This document shows positions 50,180 to 61,800 of a DNA stretch of 64,000 nucleotides, piece after piece. Below the pieces are notes generated by a model that worked only from the letters and a program-made list of their open reading frames with translations, had not been told where the DNA came from and ran no database searches. Where the stretch lies: positions 124,001 to 188,000 of the forward strand of contig VWPU01012687.1 of the NCBI GenBank assembly GCA_013398955.1, written 5' to 3'. Numbering within the stretch: position 1 is the first letter of the stretch; every line of letters starts with the position of its first letter. A program made the position numbers and the translations under genes. The stretch is from Callaeas wilsoni (taxonomy: Eukaryota > Chordata > Aves > Passeriformes > Callaeidae).

Positions 50180-53100
50180 CCCTCATAGCTCTGTATCACC
50201 CTGCTTTCAGTTGTTTCTCAGTAAGGAACCAGAGACCTGCATATTTGCATAAATAGCAGATAGGACTTCAGTTTGGCCAGGGCTGTCATCTCTTGCTCAG
50301 CAACTGCTGTCTCACGTGAGCCCCTGGCTTGAGTTTGGCATCCCTTGGATTTAGAGGCTCCTGCTCCCATGTCTCCTGCATGAGCTGCTCAGCTTTGTAC
50401 CAGTCTAGGGCAGGAGTCTTCTTGATGTCACAGAAAAGCCCAAACCAAGGGCTTTTTAAAATCTATGATTGTTTCCCAGGCTCCTGGGGACTGTAGCTTT
50501 CTGTGTTAAATGTCCCAGACATCTCAGTTCCTGAAGGTCCCTGCTGCAGCCTGCCTTTCTCTCAGGGACCCAGGCGCCAGGTCACCACCTCCTGCTGCGC
50601 TGCTGGGGGATGCAAAAGGGTCCCGTGGTGCTCTAATCTTCCCCTCTGTCTTTTGCCTAAGGCATAAACTGCCTATGAGGGGGAAAATTGCCCAGCAAAT
50701 GAATGTCCTCCTGCCCATTTACTATGGGCTTGAAATCTGAAATTTGAGACCAATTAGAATTCAAACAGGACATTTAAGGAAGAGAAAAAGCCATGTTTTA
50801 GCTAAAATAATAATTTAAGTTATGTTTAAAAAGTCCCCACCAAGACAATTTCCCCAGAAATTCAGGGGATTTTAGGCTACGATTTTAAAAGAGCCACAGA
50901 GGGTACTTTGAAACTGGCACGTGTTGCATAAGCAGCCCTTGCCGCTGGGCTGCTCTCTCTTTCAGAATGAAATTCATGTCCACAATGTTAAAGGAAATTG
51001 CCACTCCAGCTAAATGACAAGGTGGTAGTTTCAAAAATACAGAACTTCAGTTTATTTGCCCCTCTTCAGCTAAAAAATGATCAGTGATTGCTATAGGAAC
51101 AGGTTCTGGCTGTTTCAAGCTTTTATTAAATCTCACTTGTTACCTAGAAATGTGACTGAACAGAAAACCAACAAGCGTGCTATAGAGTCCCAGTTTTTAT
51201 TTTTACAGGATTTTGAACTAAATGATGCATATACTATCCATCTTCAATTTCTGGCTTGGGTCTGTCTGCCATTCCAAGAAGGAGACTTCTGATTATAAAA
51301 GCCTTAGGACAACTTGCAGCTGAAAGCACTCTAAGATCATCATCTTTGTAGCATTATGCACACAAGTGGTACAGTTTAATAACGATAATAAACATAAAAA
51401 ATATGAGAAGTGTGCCAGTGCTAATCACATTTCATATGAGCGGGGTTCTTAAGCCTTAATGCAGGAAAAAAAATTATCTTTGATTCAGCTCCTCGTTTAC
51501 AATAATTTCTGTGTTTGTTGTTTTATGTACTTCTTAAATCCAGTTCTGAATATGACTCACTGGTATTCTCAGCAGACTTCATTCGGGGCAACCATCTTGT
51601 CAAAAGTTAGATCTGAGAAAGTGGCTCATTTGCTCTACATACTTATCTCATTTTCTGTTTGCAGGGCATTGATGCAAATCCAGATATCAGATAATTGCCT
51701 TGCTTTATTTTACCTGGAGGCATGTTTTTGAACTTTGGACTATTCATGTAGAATTTTCAGCGTTTCACAGCTAAGTTGTGATAGTTAATTCCGTGTGGTC
51801 ACATGAGCCCAGTAGCATCATTTCTGTTTGTTCATTTGGTAGCCATTTCAGCATACTGGTTTTCACTGGTCAGTGAAGCAATGCCAACTAGAGACAGAAT
51901 AGAGCTGGACTTAGCCATCATGGTGTCGCAAGAATTGTCCTAAATTTTTCCTGCAGTGCATTCCATCAATACGTCCTTCACATTTTTACCTAAAAGCCTC
52001 TCGCACCATCTTCCTCCAAACCTCTCCTCCTCAACTTTCTGTCACCTGTGCCTCCCTGTTTATTTCATGACCTACAAAGGAATTGGGCTCTGAGGAGCAT
52101 TTGGAGCTGCACCTGCAGATGTGTAGAGGAGACAGTGCTGCTGTGGCTGCGCCAGTCAAAGCTTTATCCAAATCCTGCCTAGCTAAAATTACCAAACCAT
52201 TGGGACAAAGGTCATGGTGTCACTCAGTCACGTTCACATTGTCCTCAGAGGTGAAATGGAAAGACACTATGCAGCTATATAGGGAAGGACAAGGAAATGT
52301 TCTCCTACTGCATGTGTTCATGCAGTGTCTGGCTGAGGGCTGAGGGTTGCAACCATTGCAGTTTTCCAGCAGCTGCTTAAGAAGGGAAGGTCCTGTACAT
52401 CAGCCTCATTGCCCTTGTTATTGTAGCTTCCATTTGGTTTTGCCAAGTAATAGATCACATCCCATTTTAGAGTTCCTGTTCTAATAGACACAAATTATTT
52501 GCACTCTGGTTGCTTTTTAGAGCTGGTCTACAAATAAACATTGGGTCTTCTCCAGCGGTGAAAAATCCGTAATTGTCTGAACATTGAGAGAAACATAATT
52601 AGCCAGAGCTGCAAAATAAACGTGTAATGGTGTAGATTCATTCCTGTTTGCACTTCCCTTGGGCATGTTTCCTGCACAGACAGAATGTAAAACTGGTCGT
52701 TTCAAAAGAAAGCGGGTGCAGGCTCTGTCTTTGGGCACATGGCGAGCGCAGGTAGAAGTTGGGAGGAGATGCCATCTGCTGGGAAGTTCAGACATTGTCA
52801 GAAGGAAAAGCCGCGTTGGAAGCAGCTGTGAGCAAATGATACGGAAGATTAAATTAATGCTCTATGTCTAGCCACTAGCTAGGGGTGAATCCCACCTCCC
52901 ACTTTCTCCGCAGCTTGGAGCGCTGAAGCGGCTGCTCTCCTCCCGGTGGGATGGTTGTGCAGCCCTTGTTGGCCAAGCAGCTGCTGAATCCCAGCCACCA
53001 CTGCTGTTTGTGGCTGTATGAGGCTGGGAAGGAGTGCGTAGGGGGGAAGAGAGAAAGAGGTCAAACAGGAAGATTTAAGGCAAGCAGTAGGAGTTGGTAT

Positions 53101-56100
53101 AAAGGAAAGTAGAAGGTTAAAAATCTAGACATTTAAGTAAGTGGAAAGATAAGCCTAAAGAAGCTTTGGAAGGGAAAGCTTTTAATAGCAGGAACCACAA
53201 TAACAATAATTGTCATCATTGGGGACTGAAAAATGCATGTCTCTAATCCAGCAAAATGTTTAACTTCCCTGAGTAATGCTGCTAACACCTTAGTTAAGCA
53301 GTTATGCAAATGGTTGAATGATAAAGATAAATTTAAACCAAAAGCAGGAAACAGCATGTCAAGAATAAAACTGTTAATTGTTTTTTGATTTAATCCTCTG
53401 ATTCTCATTACTGCTTCACTCTACAACCCACTGCGTTTTCACTGTAACTTTCAAACTTTCAAGGTGGTTGTAGAGAAGAAGGTAGAGTTTAGTGCTTTTT
53501 TCATTTCCCCCCAGTGCGTGATTGCACTAAATGTGTTTTTAATGTTGCTTTTTACCACTTTGATTTTTATTTTGTTGTTGTTGTTGTTCACATCAGAAAA
53601 CCACAAGACAGACATTAGATATGATTTATCAGGAAGTATCTGGGGCTACGCCAGATGATTAAAAAAGAAAAAGAAAACAAGCACAACACACATGGGGGCC
53701 CATCTAAATAGGAGTCACTGAGCTGCAGTCATGAGAGAAGTTCTCTGTAAACTGGAGTTGGATGAGCTGACAGTAACAAGGATATCTGTATCATCTTGTC
53801 ATAGGAAAGGAGAAATACCCATATTGATGGGGATTCCTTCCAGTATCTAAAGGGGCCCTACAAGGAAGCCAGTCAGGGACTTAGTAATGACTTGCAAAAC
53901 CATGAATCATTAAAGACTTGTATGGTTCAAGCTCTTCAAAGATCATTTCTCAAAGATCTAGGGGAGATATGGTGATGAAAAATAATAGGCGGTCACAGAG
54001 GTGGCTGGGTAGATGGATGCATAGGTGGCTAGCCAGGCAGCCAGTTGGCCAGGGTTTTAAGAATATGACCTCTGGATGACCTATGTTTCGTTTGCTTGAA
54101 AGTTCAAAGCTATTCTCCCTTACCTGGGTCCTGAAACTGGCCCCTGAAGGATTTGCAGTTTGCTGGGGCTTTTGTGCTGGTCTCCATGAGAGGTCATTCC
54201 ATGAAGCACCTCACCCTTGGGCATGGGCTCCTGCAGAGGGAATCTGTGCTATCAGAAGCATCATTGCCAGCTTCTCTCAAAAACAAGGAAACATTGTTTG
54301 AGTGATTTCTTCCAAAAATATGAAGATGGGAAAAGAAGATAATTTACACCATCCTTGCCACCATGAATTTCATGTGAGCTCTAGACAGCAGAACTCTGGG
54401 AAATCAAAGAATCGCTCCAGTCCAGAGAAAGGAAGTGGATTTCTGGGAAGAAAAGGGAGGACAAACTTGTGTCTCTTGATATTTAGTTACTAGTGAAATT
54501 CAAAGCTGTCCAAGCTTCCTGCATTTAGTTGTCGTATCTGTCAAGTTTTCTTTGTGCTTGTCCCAACACTTTAACACCATAGAAGACAATAACACCCAAG
54601 GACTTCTTTGTCAGAATGCAATAATACACCCAATGTAATTAAATTAAACTATTACAATACTAATTGCAACTCAAATTACAATAGTAGCCAGAAGAAGAAG
54701 TAAGGCTGTAAATCCTACTCTTTGAAGAATTCTATGTGTACTCAGAGCCCACAATCAATATTGCTGTTTTCAGTGCTGCAACGCTTCATCACCCTCCCAG
54801 AGAAAAATAAGGTACCCTCTACAAAATGTGCCAAGTGACATGTGAGTCAGTCCAAGAGCTCTGAAATCCTGTCTGGAATGCCAGGGGAGTAATTAAGCAG
54901 CTGCCTTCTTATTGTCATAAAACTTGATAGCTTTTTGCAAATACGTACAAATAATGTTTTGTTTACTTTCACTGTGAACACCCATACTGTCAAAAAGCTC
55001 CAACAAAGTTTGGTGATAATTCTTTCCTGTCTTCATTTTGTTGCTTATCAATTTGGCAGGAGAAGGAATAGACAGGATTTAGGACAAAACAAAAGTAGTC
55101 ACAATTTCATTGTCAAACTTGATAGTTTTTAAAAATAACAAAAAGTCAACATCTGAAAGTAAAAAACCGGGATTTTGTGGGACTGGAATACAAAAGGGGG
55201 AAGGTTACTGGAATACCTTCATTCACTGTTTAAAACAATTGCTCCAAGCAGGAAACTTGGCACTAGAAGCATTTATTAAATCAGTTCAGAGGGATCTGTT
55301 TTCAACAAATGAGATAAATGTCAAGTCAAAGTCTTTAGGCACTCAAAATACATCACATTTTCCTTCCCCAAGAAAGTAGAACAAAGATGTGCACAAATAA
55401 AATTACTTACATATGTAAAAATCACATTCAGTTTAAATAATCTTTTCTTCCTGCCTGAATGTATCAACAGTGTATCAGAGCTTAATGTAATCTTCTAAGA
55501 ATGTGATTATTTGAGAATGTTTTGATCCCTTCTACTCCTTATTGTTAACCTACATGAAAACAAACATGTAAACATGTATTTATCTGTATAGCATCTTTAT
55601 TTTGGTCACTGTCATTCTGGTTGCTTCCCATGTGTGTATGGACAGGGATATTAGGGAAATCAATAGTAATTCTTTAAAATTTTTCTTTTGGTCCATTTAG
55701 CAACCTCTCTCTTTTTGCTCAGTCTCTCATCTCCCATTATGTACTTTTCCACCTCTTGGATATCTGCTTTTCTGCTGCCTACTCTCTGTTAGTGCAGCCT
55801 AATGCTGCCATGTGCATTCATTGTGGTGGGCAGGAGGGAGAACCTGGCATGGAGACAAGGGCATGCTGCTCTCATCTGCAGCTTTCACACTTCCACTGAC
55901 GGTTAGTCCAGGGATTTTCTGGCAATTCAGTCCTTTGCATTTTAGTAGAAATATGGCAACAATTTTAGGAGCATATATTCGCTTTTCTTGGAGAAAACAG
56001 ACTGAGGAGGTGCAGTTTTAGAAAATGCTAAAACACTTCTGAGTTTTGTGATGTCAGAAACTGTAGGATAACATCGATCTCGTCATGCTGACTTGGTTCC

Positions 56101-57392
56101 CTGAGGATCCCAAAGTGATGCCTAAGCAGCCACAGGAAATTAGAAAGTTTTTATTTCCACTGTTTTTATTGGTCTACTACCTGATTATGGCTTTGCAAGA
56201 CAAGAGAGGGAGGATACAAACAACTTAAAGAGGCGGAAGGTTGCTGAGGGAATCTTTCAATCCCAAAGCACTGAGATTTGTAATCCTTACTCAAACTGAG
56301 GAAGGCTATTGTCAATAGTCCCTTGATATTTAAGCTCTCCAAGCCACTGAGTCACTGGGCCTACTCATCTGAGTCACTACAGAAAGGGGGGAGTGCTGCC
56401 GTTGCACAGAGGACTTTAGCAAAGGCCAGTTTTCAGGGAATATCCCACTGAACAAACCCTCTCCCATCTAAATGTGAAGAATGTTCAAAACTCAACAGGG
56501 AAGAGCGAGAGAGAATTGGGGAGGGGATGTCAGATGGATGATGGAAAGCAGGGGTGGGCACAGTGGGTCAGATGACTTCTGTCTTCTCCAGGGGACACTC
56601 AGCCAGTTTTCCATTGTTGCTTCATATGATTCACACTTTGCTCTCCCAGCATTACTGATGGGAATCTCAAAATATCAGTGAAGGGATGAAAAGAAAGCTT
56701 GTTCCTTGCCAGGTCAAAACATCAGCTAGGGACAACACAACTCCATGAAAAGCCATGGGAAAGTATAGTTCTGGTGGCTCGCATTCCTGATTACAGAATT
56801 TGATGGGGCCATTTAGCAAATCTTCCTAAATGAGCTGTCTGGCAACCAGTAGAAAGGCCCAATGGTCCTGCACACTTCCCTGCTGGGAATGTCACAGGTG
56901 TTTGTTAGGTTGACCTTGCCCTCTGGTACAACAATGCTGGGTCTTGTGATGGCCTTGAAATATGGAACTCTGTCTTTTGAGGAAAAGCTCATGGAGGTCT
57001 TAGAAAGCAAATAAAGAAGTTTTCCTTTCTATTACTGTCACTGAATGCTTTCTTTGAAAGACTATTTCTCCAAGAGGCAGAAGCTTGTTTTCCAGATCTT
57101 TCAATTTCTCCTATAAATCTGCAATCTCTTTTTTCACCTCTTCCTCTGAACGTAATGATGGTCCAGCCTGACATATCTAGGGAGGGGGAAAAGCCCATAT
57201 GAGTCTTTACCTTTTCAGAGCTTATGAAAGTGACCCTGCTTCAGTCCCAATCTGTATCTTCCCTGCAGAGATACCAGCTGTATGCTTGGTTTGGTCCCCA
57301 GAAGACTGCAGGAAAGGTCATGATGACAGGAATTTCTCTATGATCTTTTTATTTTTCTCACTTCTTAAAACATGCCTGTGATAACAAGGAAC

Positions 57393-57432
57393 CTTAAGGT
57401 ATTAATCTAAGTCTTAAGGTAATAATCCAAGC
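57393..57432. repeat. 20-bp imperfect tandem duplication
   Basis: CTTAAGGTATTAATCTAAGT (57393-57412) is followed directly by CTTAAGGTAATAATCCAAGC (57413-57432), identical at 17 of 20 positions. A small local duplication with no known element around it. Confidence 0.85.
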
Positions 57433-58770
57433 ATGACAGCTTTGTTTCTCCCCAAGATACAAATATTAGGATTGCGTCCATTGTGTCAGCCACTCACATG
57501 TTGGCTTCCAAGTAGAAGATGAGGATGGAGAGTATTAAATGTCTTGCTCCAATCCTATGAAAGCTATGGACATTTGTCCTCAAAGGGCAACTGAGATTTT
57601 TCAAGTACAGGCATCCCCAAGTAGCCAGAAAGCCAGCATAACGAGGTTTATACTTTCCACTCTTGTGTATGTACAGGGCCAGTCCGTGGACAGAGTCACT
57701 CAAGAAGGGTCTTGGACAGAGCCAGTAGGTCCCTGCAGGACCATTCTGGCTGGCGTAGGATTGTTTTGGCGTTTCTGAATACCAGAACATGGGATTTTGG
57801 GATCCTTGGGTCTTTTCCCTGTGTGTTGGATGTGGTCTACTGGCTGGTTAGAGAATGTACAGCCAGGAATGTTTGTTGGAAGTGTCAGTGTGGATGGATT
57901 TTGGGTCTGTTTCAGCATACACCTGTTTTCTGCTCCCCATCTCGCTTAAAAGGATCTTCTATTTCCTTTTGGTTGCTATATAGATATGGAAATGTGGATA
58001 CTCTTATCTAACAAAGTTCAGACTATCAATGTGCTAAGAAACAGACAAATCAAGTTAGGAAAAAACTGTGTGAATAAATGGTCAGGTTCTTAATTAAGGA
58101 GTTTTATCATTGGGATTAAAGACAGGATCTTTGACGTGTAACAGACAAATACATCTATTAAAAGTGGTAACAGAGTGAAAAAGGTTGCTCATAAGAGAAA
58201 ATAGTGTAAAACTAAAAGCCAGCTGCCAAAAAAAAAAAGGCAAAAAGGTTTCTGACAAATAAATGACTATGAAATGGTGTATGTCCATAAATACAGAGTA
58301 ACAGACACGGTTAAAAGAAACAATCCTGTGTTTATGTACAAAATCCTGAGCTCTGACTTAACTGCCACTGCTCAGGAGAGATATACCGAGTAGTTCTCTG
58401 AAAATATCACGGTCAACAGTTAGTGGAAAGGCAAATAGCAGGTACAAAATATTGGCAGACTAAAAAACATCATTACCCCAATGTTTCAACCCATGATTCA
58501 CAATTCACTCCCATTTTGACTGCTGCAGTACAGTTCCATTCTTCCTAGAAGAGGATCAGAGAAAGACAGCAAAGGTGATCACGAGAAATCTGGGAGGGCC
58601 TGATGAAGGCATGCAGGTATGATTGACATGAAGAAGTTATATGTAGGGGAGAAGCACTCTCTTTGCACTCTGTTTCCTGTACTCCAGGTATTTATTACCA
58701 GTTGCTGTTGGAAACAGGATACTCAGGTAACTGGAGCTGTTTGCTAGCTCTTATGCTCTTTCATATGGAA

Positions 58771-58825
58771 TAGAATAGAATAGAATAGAATAGAATAGAA
58801 TAGAATAGAATAGAATAGAATAGAA
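58771..58825. repeat. (TAGAA)11 pentanucleotide microsatellite
   Basis: Eleven perfect TAGAA units, preceded by GGAA and followed by the variant units CAGAA and TGGAA. Perfect arrays of this length are usually length-polymorphic. The motif is like the A/G-rich tails next to CR1 ends in birds, but no CR1 body adjoins it here. Confidence 0.95.
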
Positions 58826-58835
58826 CAGAATGGAA

Positions 58836-61800
58836 TCTGGGATAGGAAAAAGCTGTTGCCACCCACTGTTACTCATATGGGGAAACTTGTACTAGATCTT
58901 GCAGTGTTCTGAATATATCACTGATTTTTGCACAGAACTAAGGGCAACAGACTAGGTCGGACCAGGGTTTCTGCTGAGGCATCAGTTACAATGAAGAGAA
59001 ACAAGATGAAGTTTAGCTTGTGGGCAGACATTTCCCAGAATACATTGGCAACTGAGCAGAATCAGTGCTTTGGCTTGGCTCCCAAGCACACTGGCTCTTC
59101 ATTCCAGCAAAGGAACAAACCTGGACTCTGTTTCATAAGATGGGTCAAATTCCTCAAAATGGACCTGGTTCGAAAGTATCTGCTAGTCCATGACTGTACC
59201 ACATCTAAGGATTGTAGCAGCTCTCCTAGACAGGAGTACAGGGAATCACATTGTGATGCTTAGTGAAGGAAATTCAGTTTAGTAAAATTGCCAGCTACCT
59301 ATCAGTAATCCAGAGAAATGCAGAATTTACAGCACTATTGTTGTAGTTATTGGTACACACTCTCTGTCACCATCAGTGATAACACTCAACCAGAGTTAAA
59401 GAGCATTATGAATAACTGTTTTGTCACACTGATGCTACTAATAAGAACTAACAAATATTGTATGATTGCAAGCGCTGTCAAACCGTGTCCTCAGCTGAGT
59501 ATTCCAGGTGTCTTATCTACAGTTGTTGTGATCACCAATGATACGTGATCATGAGGGACATCAGTGCAGACGAGGATCCCGCTTTGTTATCCCAGTACCA
59601 CGACATCGAGAGGACTCGCTGTACTGGGGCATGACAGTTGCCATGTAAGGGATGGGAAGTGGTAGGATGAGATGTGCACAGCAAGGCTTTCATGGGTGTT
59701 GGTCTTGGATTTGGGGTAGCTCTGTTCACTCACAGCACAAGAACACTGCAGGAGTGGCTCTGATGCTGGTGGGTGTGGTTTGCTAAGTAGGGAGGTTCAC
59801 CTCTGGGCACCTTAGGGTTAACTTGTGGCACGACTTGAGGCTGGCAGCAGAGAAACTCAGGCGGAAGCTGAGAAGCTAATCTACATGCTGGAAATAGTGT
59901 TCTGGGAACATTATCTCTACCCAAACTAATTTTTCCTTGTTTCTGAGCTTGCTCAGAGGTACCACAGCATCTCTCCAAGGCATAACATTGTGTAGCTCTC
60001 TGATAGTACCTCCAGAAATCACATGGATATTCTCTGTAAAAAATGGGAAGGAACTAAAGGTCCTTGCCAACACACTTTAGAACTGACTATGTCTTAATTT
60101 ATCCATGGCAGAGTGTCTTACTCAGTAGGTGAGAATTTAGCTATGAGTATATTGAGTGGCAGCCAGCTTGGAGCATGAGTCTAATTTACTGTAACTCTTG
60201 CTACATTCTGTCTGATCATTATCATGCTGAACAAAATGTTTTTAAAGTGCTTTTATAGGGTTGAGTGACTTGTTCAATAATTTATACCATTTTGGAGGGA
60301 TTAGAGGATGAATTTAAGTCATCAAATAATGCCATTATGGCTCAATGACTACATTCTTTATCAAGGAAAAAAAAATCAGTTGTAATTATGCTCAAAAAGA
60401 CAGAGACCCTTTATTCAGCAGTTCCCCCAAGAACAATGATATCAAAGATGCTGATAGGTCTCTCAGCTGTAAAGAGGGCTGTCCTTCTTTGTTAGGAAGG
60501 AATAGATCAGCTGCTGTCTGCTTATCTGTGTAGCCACTGTGCCATTTATGCCACAGACTTTAAGTATGCCATGCCTTTAAACATCTGCTCCTTGCAGAAG
60601 CCAGGTATCCTTCTGCATGGAGAGCTGTGCAAACTCTTGAGGAGCCCATGGCCCCACTTAAGTTGCTGGGAGTTTTGCCCCTAATTTCAGCAGAGAATTT
60701 CTGTCCGAATTCATGGAACAAAGAAAAGGCAAAGTCCTTTTGGTGGGTCTTTGGGGACCTTTACTTACACCAGATTGCAAGGTATTTGCCTGACTCTCAT
60801 GATTAATCTAATGTTTCTTTTCAATTTTGTTTGTTTTTATTTATTTAAACTGATAGCTGCCCTGGCTAGGGAACCACTGGTATCTCAAGAAGTTGTTCTT
60901 TCCACCAGTGGAATGAGCATTGCAAGATTTCATTGGACTCAGCTGATGTCTAATGCTGTCAGACTAGCAGTGTAACACAAAGTTTTCATTTTCTCCTTAA
61001 AGATATCCAGTGAAATGATGAAATCCTGCTCACTTGACCTCTGAGCTGGCTTTTCAGACAAGCTTTTAGCAGCTTAGGAAGACTTATCTCAGAGAGGAAA
61101 ATCAGGTCATGCAGTGTGTGTGGACAAAGACTAGATAACTGATTTGAGCAAGGGAGGAGAATACATTAAATCATCCCTTATCCTTGCAAAATGACTGTGT
61201 GTACAAGGTGAGCACTGGTTGGAGTAATTCCCCCAGAGGATTTGAGAGGTGCAGGCCAGAAGTAAATATGTCTAACCGTGAGGGTGTTTGGATTTGTAGT
61301 TCTCTGCATGTTGCTCTCCATGTCCCACAATTATTAACTTGTCTGTATGACAGAGCCTGGTCCAAAGCCCAGTGGGATCTTTCCAATGCATTTGCATTTG
61401 GCTCTTAACTCTGTTCCTACAGACTTGGTGCCCGCATACTTTCTTTACTTTCTTAGTCAGATTTCTTACCATCAGATGAGAATTGTCTCATTTCAGTGTA
61501 TAGGCTCATGCCCAAATTAGCCCCCCAACACTCCTCCAGTCAGCAGGAGAAGAGAGGCACCTCCAGACTCATCCTGTTCATTTCAGAGGCCAGACTTGGC
61601 CAGTAACCCTCTGGAGATAACGACTTGCCTTCACTCCATGAACAGCCAGGAGAGCCTGGGTGACTGAATTAGGTACCGAACTTTCTGATGGCATGAAACA
61701 AGCCTTTTACTGGCTCCTAGATGAGATAATACAGTAACTCCTGTCCACTGCATGTTTAGGAAAGCAAGGACTGGTGGCCCCAGCTGTAAAGACGGCTGTC

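Larger units (their letters stand above)
45561..58770. other. Intron 2 stretch without a recognisable gene
   Basis: Contents: an alternating TA/TG run at 47933-47954, a GC-richer patch at about 48860-49560 open in several overlapping frames on both strands (137, 137 and 109 codons), (CA)7 at 50159-50172, a short (GTT)n at about 53574-53588, and a 20-bp tandem duplication at 57393-57432. None of the frames shows a recognisable domain. Confidence 0.65.
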
